From Artemia franciscana (Eukaryota > Arthropoda > Branchiopoda > Anostraca > Artemiidae), in NCBI RefSeq assembly GCF_032884065.1, contig NC_088881.1, positions 7,031,047-7,095,046 of the forward strand: a stretch of 64,000 nt of DNA, read 5' to 3'. Shown one piece after another: positions 1-12,554 of this stretch; the stretch's first letter is position 1; every line of letters begins with the position of its first letter. The notes beneath the pieces are model-generated. The model did not search any database. It was given only the letters and a program-made list of their open reading frames with translations, and was not told where the DNA came from. Both the position numbers and the translations under genes were made by a program.

Positions 1-703
1 TTTATATTTTACAAACAAACACAACCATAAGTATTATATAGTAAATAAGAACATTAAAAACTTCAGGTTACAAAAATAGATTAATTCCATCGTTTGTAGA
101 CCACTGCAAAGATTAATTAGAAACATATCCCTTTTTTTGTCTCTCTCTCTCTCTCTGTTTTTTCTACATTCTTCTTGTGTAGGCCTCGTTGACTACTTTT
201 TACAAATAGATTCTTCCATCTTCTATATTATCGATTTATTATAAATTTACGAAGTCCTTTGAAATCAGAATTATGATCCAAATGCAAAGAATTTGTAAAG
301 TACTAATCCGACACCACTCCAACTTTTACAAAATCCCGAAACAAAGATACCAACAGCCACAGAACACAAGTTTAGCCTGGGCATGTAATAAAAAAAAAAA
401 ATATTTATAAATACAAACAAATGACTATGTCCTTTGGTTTTTGAAATTTAGTTTTTCTCTTTTATCTCATAAAGTTGGCGTTTTCATGCATATTTTTGAA
501 AAACTATATGCTCAACTTAATGAAATATTACTTCAAATAAGCCTTTTCTTAATGAAACACTTGTGGTGAAATTGTCCAGGTTTTGACATTTCCTAAAGCC
601 CCAATGTTTGACTCGTAAATATTATTTACACGCACGTCTCATCTATAAGATCAGTGAAAACGTAACTGATGAAACCAAATTAAAGACCACAAATTACACG
701 CAA
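1..703. other. AT-rich stretch, no gene seen
   Basis: Low-complexity AT-rich sequence with a short CT run near 140-155. No open frame with protein-like composition and no convincing splice-bounded exon was seen on either strand. Confidence 0.5.
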
Positions 704-840
704 GCCGGTATCCAGGGTTTTTGTTCTGGGGAGGGGTTGTAAAAAGAATTAATTTGTCTCATTTTTGTTACGTTTTTAAGAGTCGGATAAGATTCCGGGG
801 ACGGGATTCAAACCCCTCAACCCCTCCCCTGGATACGGCC
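704..840. mobile_element. Short TIR element (137 bp, MITE-like)
   Basis: The ends are inverted copies of each other: GCCGGTATCCAGG at the left and CCTGGATACGGCC at the right. Inside are G-rich and C-rich stretches just within the ends. Related but degraded copies lie near 1695-1850, 59990-60133 and 63500-63575, so this is a dispersed non-autonomous family. Its superfamily is not recognisable from the short TIR. Confidence 0.55.
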
Positions 841-1694
841 TTGATTACATGTTTATTATGCATCAGTCATCTATTATATCTAATCAGAACATTAAACCAA
901 TATTTTCCAGTCAGTTTGTAATCTTCACGGCTTTTATTTTGTGAATATAAAAATACTTATTCAAATTTATATAAAAAAACAAAATATACATATTTTTATA
1001 TTTATATATAAATACTGATATCAAAATATAAAATATAAAAAATACTGAAAAGTATATTGCCTATCTAATCCAGGGTATCAAAGGCCAATCCAAGGATAAA
1101 TGTTTAAGTTATGCATTTTTTCACTGAAGTTTTGGATGGGATTGATAGTAGCCAGAATTCGTTATTTCCAAGGGACATAACCATCTTTCTTTTTACTAAA
1201 CGAAAGCGTTTTATCTAGTAGGAATCAAGCCGAGACAAGTGCAATATAAGAAAAATATTATCTTAAACAATATTAAACTGCATAGAATACAAGGAGTTCT
1301 TCGCCATTGTTATTTCCGCCGATCTTCAAAGAACAAATATAGAATTTTGAAATACTAAAAAATCTGGACCCCCTCCTTCTATCAAGTTAAGTTGGACGGA
1401 TTTTTTTTGCCATGGCATTAAATTACTTAATTGTTGTTTTTGGTAGTTTTTCATGATTAGAAAAGCTAACCACCCCAATGGAAAAACGAGGGCTTATGTG
1501 TACAATTTTATTGTGTTTAATCTCTCTGTTTCTCTCTCTCTCCATCACAAATTAATTATCTCTATATTATAGGAGCTTATAATCTATTATCATATTTCAT
1601 TTCTACTGTGCTTTATAAAACACATTTCTTAGAATTTGATCAGGCTGTCCTGTAAACTTCTGTTAGGTCATATGCTAAAAAGCAGGACGTCAAA

Positions 1695-1850
1695 CCAAGG
1701 GCGAATCCAGGATTTTTGTCCGGGGGAGGAAGGATTACAAAAAAAACCATCAATTTTTTCATTTTTATGATTCGGACAATATTTTTTTTGAGGGGGGGGG
1801 GGGGGGGGGGTTAAGCTCAGTCCGTTCCCCTTTCACCCTTGATAGGCCTT
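1695..1850. mobile_element. Degraded copy of the short TIR element
   Basis: It starts with a GCGAATCCAGG-like end and finishes near GATAGGCC, with the same G-rich flank and poly-T core as the copy at 704-840. A run of about 19 G near 1793-1811 is a probable slippage expansion. Confidence 0.4.
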
Positions 1851-2012
1851 GCGTTTAACTTCAACATTACTTCTTCTAGTAAAATGTAGTTTTATTCCAG
1901 CATATTCCATGTATCAGCCGTTTGTTCGCAGGCTTTCAAAATTGTAATGTTACGCATATACATCAGAGGAAGCGTCATAGACGGAATGGATATTAAATGC
2001 AACATTTAGACT

Positions 2013-2505
2013 CATTCTGAATGAAACAACCCAGAACAACCAATTTTGAATGAAGCAGCCCAGAACAACCCATTTTGAATGAAACAACCCAGAACAGCCC
2101 ATTTTGAATGAAACAACCCATTTTGAATGAAACAACCCATTTTGAATGAAACAACCCAGAACAACCCATTTTGAATGAAACAACCCAGAACAACCCCTTT
2201 TGAATGAAACAACCCAGAACAACCCATTTTGAATGAAACAACCCAGAACAACCCATTTTGAATGAAACAACCCAGAACAACCCATTTTGAATGAAACAAC
2301 CCAGAACAACCCATTTTGAATGAAACAACCCAGAACAACTTTTGAATGAAACAACCCAGAACAACCCATTTTGAATGAAACAACCCAGAACAACCCATTT
2401 TGAATGAAACAACCCAGAACAATTTTGAATGAAACAACCCAGAACAACCCATTTTGAATGAAACAACCCAGAACAACCCATTTTGAATGAAACAACCCAG
2501 AACAA
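2013..2505. repeat. 29-bp minisatellite, 18 copies
   Basis: The unit GAATGAAACAACCCAGAACA plus ACCCATTTT repeats 18 times, counted by its GAATGAA core. Most units are 29 bp. Some lack the middle block (about 19 bp) or part of the end. Because 29 is not a multiple of 3 and the - strand has no stop codon in any frame of the unit, all three - frames stay open across the array. Those apparent 150-200 residue proteins are artefacts of the repeat. Confidence 0.95.
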
Positions 2506-3159
2506 AAGCTTGACAGTCTGCTTCTGTTAAAAAAAGGAGAAAGCCCTGTCAAGAAATAACTTTAGTCTTATTGTTGTTAATTTCACCTAGGGCAAATTTA
2601 CACCTTTTAAAATAAAAGCCAAAGCTAGAAACAAAAAAGAACAATCCAAATTGTGTTCTGATGGATGGAAGGGAGCCCAGCTGTTACTAGCTTTTTTAAA
2701 ACACAAAACTATGCTACAGAAAAAAAGTAATGTAAAATTGCTGCTAAGTTACTCCAAGATTGTATCATGTGCGTCTACAGAGAGAGGATAGGGCCACAAA
2801 AGTGACCCTCAAACCCAAAATCTTGGGAGTTTTGTTTTCCCCTATGCTTTCCTACATCTTCCACACCATTCGCCTATTATTGGATTCCCCCCATCCCCAA
2901 AAGAAAATACTTCATACGTTCCCCTCTTGTACGTTATTAAACTTCCAGAAAAATTTATTCACAATTTCGCTTACGCTCATTTATCATCAACTCAGTTTAG
3001 CTTTAAAATGTTACATTATTATGACAGTTAATCCGAAAAACAAAACAATAGATGCATGGAAATACTATTGAGAAATACCAGTTCCCTGCTATTACAACTT
3101 AGATTTATAGGCATTAGTTAATGAGCAGTAATAACAGATGAAAGCGTCTTAAGGCAGTC

Positions 3160-4965
3160 ATATAGCACAAAACTCACCAAATCACTGAACCCCTCCCCCC
3201 AACTCCCCCAAAGAGAGCGAATCTAGTACGGCTACGTCAATCACGTATCAAGGACATTTTCTCATTCTATCCACCAAGCTTACTCACGATTCATCCACTC
3301 AAAGTGTTTTCCAAGATTTTCCCCTCCAACTCCGCCCAATATCAAAAGATCTGGTCGGGATTTGAAATAAGAGCTCTGAAACATGAATTCCTTCTAAATA
3401 TCAAATTTCATTAAGATCTGATCACCTATTCGTAAGATAAAAATACCCCAATTTTTACGTTTTCCCATAATTCCGGTTTCCCCCTCCACCCCTCCCCCCA
3501 ATGTCACAGGATCTGGTCGGAATTTAAAATTACAGCTTTAAAGCACAAGATCCTTCTAAATATCAAATTTCATTAAGATCTGGTCACCCTTTCGTAAGTT
3601 ACAAATACCTCAATTTTCAAAATTACCCCCCCCCCAACTCCACCAAAGAGAACAGATCCAGTCCGGTTATGTCAGTCACGTATCTTAGACAGGTTTTTAT
3701 TCTTCCCATCCAGTTTCATCCTGATCTCTCCGCTTTAAGTATTTTCTAAGATTTCCCCCCCCCCCAAAGACGCTGGATCCGGTTGAGATTCAAAACAAGA
3801 AATCTGAGTTACGAGGTTCTTCTAAATATGAAGTTTCATAAAGATCCGATCACTCCTTCGTAAGTTAAAAATACGTCATTTTTCTAACTTTTCAGAGTTA
3901 ACCCCCCCCCCCAATAGAGCGGATCCGTTCCAATTATATAAATCACGTATTTAAGACTTCTGCTTATTTTTCCCACCAAGTTTCATCCCGATCCCTCCAA
4001 TCTGAGCGTTTTCCATGATTTTAGGTTCCCCTACCCCAAACTCACCCCAATGTCACCAGATTTGGTCGAGATTTAAAGTAAGAGCTTTGAGACACGATAT
4101 CTTTCTAAATACCAAATTTCATTGAGATCCGATCACCCGTTTGTAAGTTAAAAATACCACCTTTTTTTCTAATTTTTCACAATTAACCCCCCCCCCCAAC
4201 TACCCTAAAGAGATCGGATCCGTTCCGGTTATGCCAATCATGTACCTAGGACTTGTGCTTATTTTTCCCACCAAGTTTCATTCCGATCCCTCCACTCTAA
4301 GTGTTTTTCAAGATTTTAGGTTTCCCCCACCCAATTCCCTCCCAATGTCATCAGATCCGGTCGGGATTTAAAATAAGAGCTCTGAGACACGATATCCTTC
4401 TAAATATCAAATTTCATTGAGATCCGATCACCCGTTCATAAGTTAAAAATACCTCATTTTTTCCATTTTTTCAGAATGAACCCCCACCCCAACTACTCCA
4501 AAGAGAGCGGATCCGTTCCGGTTGTGTCAATCATATATCTAGGACTTGTGCTTATTTTCCCACCAAGTTTCATTCTGATCCCTCCACTCTAAGTGTTTTC
4601 CAAGATTTTAGGTTTCCCCCTCCCAATCCCCCCCCAATGTCACCAGATCCGGTCGGTATTTAAAATAACAGGTCTGAGACATGATATCCTTCCAAACATC
4701 AAATTTCATTAAGATCTGATCCACCGTTTGTAAGTTAAAAATACTTCAATTTTTCTTTTTTTTCGAATTAACGGGCTCCCCACTCCTCCCCAGATGGTCA
4801 AATCGGGAACACGACTATTTCTAATTTAATATGGTTTGGCCCCTGATACGCCTGCCAAATTTCATCGTCCTAGCTTACTTGGAAGTGTCTAAAGTAGAAA
4901 AACAGGGACCGACAGAATTTGCAATTGCTTTATGTCACTTGATTAATACCAAGTGCCATAAAAAG
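3160..4965 (+). mobile_element. DH family copy A: hairpin-ended element with internal ~300-bp tandem repeats (5' truncated)
   Basis: About five to six imperfect units of roughly 300 bp follow each other. Each has a C-run, a GGATCCGTTCC-like motif, a TTTCATCCCGATC block and a GATCCGATCACCCGTTCGTA block. The right end carries the hairpin CACTTG-ATTAATAC-CAAGTG followed by CCATAAAAA. The left end of the family (AACAAGAGC...) is missing, so this copy is truncated. Three other copies are in the window. A 3' subterminal hairpin, a short inverted ATGGCACTTG/CAAGTGCCAT pair near the two ends, and tandem repeats inside resemble non-autonomous Helentron/DINE-1 elements. That assignment is inference. 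Confidence 0.6.
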
Positions 4966-5131
4966 TACGAGAAACATAACAATTAAACCACTGAGTTCAC
5001 CATAGTTGAGAACCCTTCACTGATGGTTTGAAGTTTCCCATCGTGGTTACAGTATTAGCAAAAACGTAGTAAAGAGTAAATCGTGGCCTATGCTAACCGT
5101 AGTTTTTAAAACCTGTTTTTGTTGATATTGT

Positions 5132-5140
<9 letters not shown>

Positions 5141-5172
<32 letters not shown>
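5141..5172. repeat. Poly-A tract
   Basis: A run of about 32 A follows AT-rich unique sequence. It could be the tail of an old retroposed sequence, but no matching body is recognisable upstream. A second A-run is at 5695-5717. Confidence 0.6.
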
Positions 5173-5176
<4 letters not shown>

Positions 5177-5859
5177 GACTGGCAATAATTCGAAAATAGC
5201 AAGTACCATACCATAGACTAATAACTTTTAATTACAAAATAATTTACTGAAAAATTTCAAAAGGAGCCCGAAACTCCTCAAGCACAACATGACATCAAAT
5301 CAAAATTTCAAAATGACCATCAACAGTAAACTTGCTGAAAAAGAGGCTTACTGCCCCCCCCCCCTTGAAAAAAAAAAATCAAAGCACAAAACTATATAGG
5401 ATTTTCTGTAATATGGGTGACAACTCTATGCCTACTGCATAACTATTTTAGGTGTAAAATAAAAAAGATCACATTCATATGTTCACCTACAAAAAAGCAG
5501 GAATGATATGGGATCTCCTATACAAAAAAAATGATTAATAAACCCCTCTTAAAAACCATAAAAATGATGACCAATTTTTTTTTATATTTAATACTCCCCC
5601 CACTTTAGAAATATTTAATAGGCGCATTATTTTTGAGGACAGTCATTCAGGATTGATTGCAGCATTGCTGCACTCATATTAAGCCTGGATTTACAAAAAA
5701 AAAAAAAAAAAAAAAAACAGAGGCTGAGAAAAGGAGACAGGAAGGAAACACAGCCTTTCTATATTTCATAATTTAGTGATATTATTGATAACATATTTTC
5801 TGGATTTTATCAACTTGAAACTGGATTTGTTCCAGTTTCAATTTAAGTGTACCAAGCCG

Positions 5860-7190
5860 TTTCTTAGGTAACCCTAGTTGAGAAGCAGAAGAGGGGCAGT
5901 TCCTTGCTACAAGTGCTTTTGTACCTGCCAAGAGTGTCTCCCTTAAACTGCAGGGATCAGGTGGAAAAGGGGCTGACACTTCCCCTGTCTTTTGGGGTTT
6001 GTCCCAGGATGCTGCCAGATGGACTAGTACAGAATACTGTGCTGAATTTTGCCATAAGGGCGAGATCAAAAGGAAATACCAACGCCAATATCATTAAAAC
6101 TGGCAGAAGATATGGTAAACAAAGTGAAAAAATTATTATGTCTATGGCACTGTATGCTACTTGGCAAACCAAGAGGCAAAAAGTTGCTGACACTTTTGTG
6201 GACATTTTGAAAGTTCTGACTATTGTGATAAGAATTTAGTGACCCAAACAAAGTTTGTTATATATGAACCAGATGAAGTCCCTACAATTGTTGGCGAGGC
6301 AAGTGCTATGCTAACCCTCAAACCATCTTTGGCTGTTGTTTTCAAAACGCCAAAATCTCTTGATAACCCTGATGCTTATAAGTAACTTTTGGAACACATT
6401 TGCCCCAACTCAGCAGGAATGAGTGAGCTAAGAAAGTTGAAACAGGACTGGAGATTGTATATCAAATCTAAATCTTCTACTGAGAAAATTGTTGAGAAAA
6501 TGAAAGCTATTAAGCCAGACGTTGCTACTGTTCACAAGGAGAAACTGTTTATTGCAATCCTTAAGCAGGTTCCACCTAACATGACTCATACTGATGTAGA
6601 ATCCCTTGTTTCAAGTGAATTAATGGTAGTAGATATGCCAAGTCAAATACTGTCTTGTTTACCACTTTCCTCATGGGTTGAGCATTACAAAAAAGAATTT
6701 TATGATCCAGGTCCACATCTGCAAAATAGTTACAAAGTGAAACTCCAAGATATTTTTTTTAGCATTCTTCTAGTCTGGGAATGATTATTACAAAGAGCCT
6801 GATTATTTCTGCAATTGGTAAACTGAAAAAAAAAGGTCAAGAGGATTTGATAGAATTTCTGTACAGCATTTGTTGCTGTGTGGTCAACTGTTTATAAAAC
6901 AATTAGTGCTCCTTTGCCAAATGATATATCTGCTTTTGTTAATGCAGAAAAACATGGTGAAAGTATTGCTTTAGCTGCCCATGATGGAAGATGTGCATTT
7001 GATTTACTTCTCCACAAGATCATATTTGATTTGGGTTTGGCTGGTGTTGACCCCTGCATCTAAGCCCCACTGGCTGACATGTATGAAAATCTGAAAGTGG
7101 AACTTAGGTTCACTCTATTTAATAACAGTATTGTAAAGCCACAATCAAAGTCACTTATGACTTATATTCTGCATGGTATTGATCAGTCAG
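5860..7190 (+). pseudogene. Intronless, frame-broken coding relic of unknown origin (possibly an endogenous viral element)
   Basis: Consecutive stretches of protein-like + strand translation succeed one another in different frames: about 5893-6065, 6080-6205, 6206-6380, 6383-6780, 6775-6865 and 6870-7190. They are separated by frameshifts and in-frame stops such as a TAA near 6382 and a TAA near 7061. The pieces share one lysine-rich, globular composition, and the breaks fall where one frame stops and the next opens, so this looks like one decayed gene of roughly 400-450 codons. No splice sites are needed to join them. Length and the single-exon state would fit a captured viral structural gene or a processed pseudogene. 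I recognise no family motif and assign no function. Confidence 0.5.
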
Positions 7191-7250
7191 AGAGCGCTAA
7201 ATTTTGATGCTTGTTGTTCTTTTTTGCAATTAAGAAAAACAGGACCTTTT

Positions 7251-7282
7251 CAAAGACTTTTTTAAAGTCTTTGAAAAGACTT
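7251..7282. repeat. Small perfect hairpin
   Basis: TTTTCAAAGACTTT and AAAGTCTTTGAAAA face each other around a short T-rich loop. It lies just past the coding relic. It is isolated and has no other terminator features. Confidence 0.5.
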
Positions 7283-7464
7283 TGGAAAGAGAAACTTTTT
7301 CTTTGCCATCAACATCAGCAAAATCATTATGTTTATTTTTTTCTCTCTTTTTCTTTCTTTCTTTCTTTTTTCTGCTATAATTATAAAGGAATATAAGACT
7401 CTTGGTTTTCATTTAAGAAACACAATAACACAGATCAAGAGGAAAAGAAGAAATAATGAAATCA

Positions 7465-7540
7465 CATGGCTTGTGAGAAGTATGAGTACTCAAGCTGTCT
7501 GTTCCCAGCAGTTTAAGGCCTGTAGGCTGGCTGTTTTTAC
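7465..7540 (-). mobile_element. Fragment of the non-LTR family NL3 3' UTR
   Basis: The segment around GTACTCAAGCTGTCTGTTCC and CAGCAGTTTAAGGC matches the 3' UTR of the copy at 20690-21196 in the same orientation, and the reverse complement of 12880-13000. It is a short 5'-truncated remnant. Confidence 0.45.
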
Positions 7541-7635
7541 AAAAAAAAAGTTGTTTTTAACAAATAAGAAATTCCAGGACCAAAAACATTCCCTAGGAAT
7601 ATTTCTCATTTTCAGAGCTTAAAATACTGTATGCA

Positions 7636-8630
7636 AGACATGTCTACCAAGGGCTTTCTGAATTCAGGCAAAAAATATTTTATCTCAATTTAGACTTTTC
7701 AATTTCTAAAAGTACAATTTGTATTATTTGAGCAGAATTTATAAGCCACATCATTTTTTTTTTACCTATATCCCACTATAATTTTAATGATCTTCAAACT
7801 TTATGATTTTTTTTAGCTTTCCTGAGCTTTGTTTAGGCAGAAGATCTTTTTTGTGATGTTTGACCTTTATAACACAAAAGTTTTCAAGGGAAGTGCCCTC
7901 TGGGGGAGAAGAAGTGGATGTAGATGCTTCATAATATCTTCCCAGGAGACCATTAAGGCTCCCAGATGCACTTAAGAAAATTTCTTTTGTATACAAGACA
8001 TGTATACAAAATTTCTTGTATACAAGACATGTCTAAAAAGGGCTATCTGAATTCAGGCAAAAATATTTTATCTCAATTTAGACTTTTCAATTTTGGAAAA
8101 TACAATTTGTATTATTTGAGCAGAATTTATAAGCCACATCATTTTTTTTTTACCTATATCCCACTATAATTTTAAAGATCTTTAAACTTTATGATTTTTT
8201 TAGCTTTCCTGAGCTTTGTTTAGGCAGAAGATCTATTTTGTGATGTTTGACCTTTATAACACAAAAGTTTTCAAGTGAAATGCCCTCTGGGGGAGAAGAA
8301 GTGGATGTAGATGCTTCATAATATCTTCCCAGAAGACCATTAAGGCTCCCAGATGCACTCAAGAAAATTTCTTTTGTATACAAGACATGTATACAAAACA
8401 TGTCTAAAAAGGGCTATCTGGATTCAGGCAAAAAATATTTTATCTCAATTTAGACTTTTCAATTTTGGAAAATACAACTTGTATTATTTGAGCAGATATT
8501 AAGCCACATCAATTGTTGTTTTTTTTTACCTATATCCCAGTATAATTTCAAAGATCTTTAAACTTTATAATTTCTTGACCTTTCCTGAGCTTTGTTTAGG
8601 CAGAAGATCTATTTTGTAATGTTTCAGACA
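7636..8630. repeat. Tandem repeat, ~380-bp unit, 2.6 copies
   Basis: Units begin at about 7636, 8024 and 8398 with ACATGTCTA(C/A)(C/A)AAGGGCT and share more than 300 bp of closely similar sequence. The third unit stops near 8630, where the FB element begins. A palindromic GTATACAAGACATGTATAC motif sits at each junction. The - strand of units 1 and 2 holds a near-identical open frame of 70 codons (7784-7996 and 8189-8401) with two or three amino-acid differences. I cannot tell whether it was ever translated. Confidence 0.85.
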
Positions 8631-8634
8631 GTTT

Positions 8635-10480
8635 GTGGTAACAAACTGTAGTAAGGAGCAAACCAGCTCACTAAAAAACGGAATTTTGATATGAATATCA
8701 AAAGAATCACATTTTAATGCTGATTTTAAATATAAATTTCATCAAGTTTAGTCTTACCCATTGAAAGTTATGAGTCTGGGAAAATTTGCCTTATTTTAGA
8801 ATATAGGGGGAAACACCCCTATTGAAAATGTTCTATTAAAAAAGACAAGGAATGTCTGAAGCTTCATCCACAATTGGATTATGAAAATTAGAATATGATT
8901 CAAAACAAGATGAGAATCAAACAGCTCATGTTAACAAATAGTAAGCAAGGAGTGACTCAGCATAATAGTAATCAAAACTAAAAATAATTAGAATTTCGAT
9001 AGTTATAGATACACAAAAAAAAGGTTTTAATGCTGATTCCAAATATATAAAATTCATTAAGTTTAATGTAACCTATTAAAGCTAGCATCCCCAAAATCTC
9101 AAGCAGCCTTAGTCAAAATCACACCATCAGATTCAGCATATCAGAGATCCCTAGAATAGAAGTTTCAAGCTCCTATCTACAAAAATGTGGAGTCTTGTAT
9201 TTTTTGCCAGAAAACACATCATGGAAGCATGTTTATTTGTTTGTTTTTTCCAAGGGTGATCATATCAACCCAGTGGTCTTAAAATGTTGCAAGAGGGCTC
9301 ATTCTAACAGAAATTAAAAGTTCTAGTTCCCTTTTTAAGTGACCAAAAATATTGGAGGGTACCTAGCCCCCCTCCCATGCTCATTCTTTTCCCAAAGTCA
9401 CTAGATATAAAATTCTGAGATAGCCATTTTATTCAGCATAGTCAAAAAACCTATTTTGAAAACTTATTAATAGTAAAAAAAACTATTTCTTTGGCAATGA
9501 CTTACTCTCCCATAGTCCCCTTGGGAGGGGCTGCAAGTTACAAACTTTGACCAGTGTTTACATATAGTAATGGTTATTGAAAGTGCACAGATGTTCTCAT
9601 GGGACTTTTTTGGTTGGAGGGGAGGGGTTTGTGCCAGGGGAACTTTCCATAGAGGAATTTATCATGTGGGAAGAGAATTTCCATGAAGGGGTGCAGGATC
9701 TCTTAGCGTTTTTTTTTTTACAATGAGAAAATAAATATGAAAAGTTTTTTCAACTGAAAGTAAGAAGCAGCATTTAAACTTGAAACAAACAGAAATTATT
9801 ATGCATATGAGGGGTTCACCTCCTTGTTCTTTATGCTAAAGTAATTTTATAAATTTCAATTATTTATTCTACAGCCTTTGTGATTCAGGGGTCATTCTTA
9901 AGGAACTTGGACAAAATTTAAGCTTCAATGTAAAGAGCAAGGTATAGATGAGGGGTGAACCCTCCCATATGCATAATAAAAATATATGAATATAGGAGTT
10001 TGTTATGTAAGTCAATTTGTAAGTTACATATATTTTCACTCATAAAAAACTTCTGTAAAAAAAATAAAAGTTCTAGTCACCTTTTTAAGTAACCAAAAAA
10101 TTGAAGAGTAACAAGGCCTACTCTCCTGCTCCTTTTTTCTCAAAATCATTTAATCAAAACTATGAGAAATCCATTTAGCCAAAAAAACGAATTGATATGC
10201 AAATTTTGTTTGAATTATTCATGAGCAGAGAGCCAAAATCAAACATGCATTTATTCAAAATTATTCAGAAATGAAAAAAAAGTGTTTTTGACTGAAAGTA
10301 AGGAATTACATTAAAACTTAAAATGAACAGAAATTATGAAAGTGGCTGTTCCCCCTCAATGCCCCACTCTTTATGCTAATGTGTTTTAATGTTTCAAAAA
10401 GTAGAGTTGAGAGAAAGAGTCAAACTTTAGCATAAAGAGCAGGGCATTGAGGAGAGAACAGCCCAAAACATCCAAAACTT
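8635..10480 (-). mobile_element. FB family composite foldback element, copy 1
   Basis: It starts with a hairpin, ACAGTTTGT-GGTA-ACAAACTGT, at 8638-8659. It then runs through the same ordered blocks as the units at 54925-57880, in reverse orientation. Two internal palindromic modules are visible. One at about 9760-9990 pairs a CTTTATGCTAAAG-type stem with AGCTTCAATGTAAAG. The other at about 10280-10470 pairs a CCCCACTCTTTATGC stem with GCATAAAGAGCAGGGC. No transposase ORF is seen, so it would be non-autonomous. Confidence 0.6.
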
Positions 10481-12550
10481 AGGTTTGGATTTTGGCATGA
10501 CATGATTTTAGGCATTTATCCCCCCCCCCAGAAAATGAGGATATCCAAATTTGAATATTATATTTTTTTTATTTTATTGATAAATGCTAAGGAAAGGGAA
10601 AAGACTTCCATGTAAACCTCTGCAATTTTTGGAGCAGGAACCAGTAAATTTGACAGCCAGTTTTGTCAGTGGATCCTGGAAATTTGACACCAATTATTTC
10701 TCAGCTGTTTGACATGTTCAGTGAAGTTCTGACAGAGTCACCTCTATTTTGACAGGACCTGTTGCTGTCTGTCAAAAATTTCAACAATGATACTACAAGA
10801 TATTTGCAAAAGAAATAAATCTACTTATAGAAGCCATTATCTACATTTGAATTTGGCTGAAGGAACATTTTGAGTACACCTGGTATTCCACTACATTAAA
10901 GAAGAATTTTCAACCCTTGGAATCTAGTCAACACTGTAATATTTGTTGCCATTTTCATTAATTTTATCAAGAAAAAGCTAATGTGGCTAGAATTCAGATA
11001 AGATGTATCATGATGCATTGGTGCAAAATCCCAACTTTTTTTTTGCAATAAATGTCCAAGTAACAGTCCTAAAAATTAAAAATTGTCCTAAAAAAGGTAT
11101 GAAAAACATACCTTTACCATACCAAAACTGACAGAATGGAATGCTCCTTTCTTATCTTGATGTACCAGATATGGTGTCAATGTTTCCTATCATTGAAATA
11201 CAAAAATACTTCAAGAGATAATGCTACAAGTCATGGCTAAGCAGAGTTATTCTGTTTTGAAGAAAAATTTTGGTAGGCTAGTGGTTCCAAATTGCATTGC
11301 CAAATCAATAGTCCCTTTACCCAATAGCCCAAATTAAATGTTTCTTATGTGTTTTAATATTTCTTGAGTTCATCAGTGTTGATTCAATTTGTTAGTATAT
11401 GCATTGAAACAAAAATTAAGCCTGGGAAATATTTAGGCTAATTTGTATGGTATATTTGCAAATTGGGAGGAGGGAAGCAGATTATAAGTACCTAAAAAAA
11501 TTTTAAATACAATTTGTCTAAATCTTATGAAGTAAGAACTGTCCTCTTAAATGTTTTTAGTAGGCAAACTTGATGAATATGGGGATCTTTATATGACTTT
11601 ATGTTTTTGATTGTGTTCTTTCTAAATATAAAAATTGCTTTACTCAGAAATTCAATTTAAGCCCTTTAAAGACTCTCAAAGATGTTTTTTTTCTAATTAA
11701 GGCTATATTTTGTCATACCACACTCTTGTTACAACCCCTGTATCCATCAAATGTGACAAAATCTAAAGCCAGAAAACACAATGGAGATATAGGCTAAACA
11801 TTGTAGTCAGTAGTAGATCTCTATTAAAAATGTGTCAACTACAATTATTCTGCCTATTATAAAGCAAGAATTGTTGTTTTTAACCTTTTCAAGTGGCAGT
11901 TCTAAGCCTAGACAGGGGGGGGGGCGGCTGTACCCTCAAGTTTTTCTGATGTTAATTATTTATATCCTTGTACTCTAATGACATAGACAGCCCCCTCAAA
12001 TTATGAGGCCTAAAACCACCAGGCCTACTGCTTTTCTAACCAAACTAAGAGAAAATAATATCATGTTCAAAGGCCCATATAGGACTTGAAATCAAGTTTG
12101 AAGTAGCGCGGTTATTACATTCGGAAAGAGCATAAAAAAGTCATCAAGTGGAAGGCTTAAGTTCACCTTATTTATAGGCTGCCATGACTCCTACAGCCTA
12201 GCCTGCTTTAACACGGCTTATTTTTATGAGCAAAGAATTCTTTAGTTCATATTTCTTTGAGATAAAACGGTAAATATCCAACGTCTTACTTTCTAGGATG
12301 CTAGGATAAGTAATTCATTGACCAACAACAATCACAATTTGATGATAATGCAAAATGATTTTATTTATAGCTTGAATTAATAGATGGCGGCAATAAATTC
12401 AAATCTTTTTAATTAGATGACGTTAAATTATCATGAATTTAAAACTTAAAAATGTTTGTAACATCTCCAATGTTAATCACAGATCCAATGTTAATCACAG
12501 TAAATTAATTTTATCTTCATTTCATACAAGATTAAATACAGTGCTATATT
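10481..12550. other. AT-rich stretch, no gene seen
   Basis: No protein-like open frame or recognisable repeat. A TTTGACAG/CTGTCAAA motif recurs at 10640-10780 with no clear periodicity, and a G-run is at about 11915. Confidence 0.4.
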
Positions 12551-12554
12551 GCTG

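Noticed and set aside
1793-1811. Long G-run and the many C-runs in DH elements as quadruplex-type regulatory sites
   Set aside because: They are parts of repeat families that are GC-rich in this block. No link to a gene was seen.
1950-2552. Three long overlapping - strand open frames across the minisatellite
   Set aside because: They are a direct effect of a stop-free 29-bp repeat. The peptide is the same in all frames and there are no flanking coding features.
5782-6069. 95-codon - strand open frame
   Set aside because: It is opposite to the coding-like + strand relic. The + frames connect into a longer series while this one stops at both ends.
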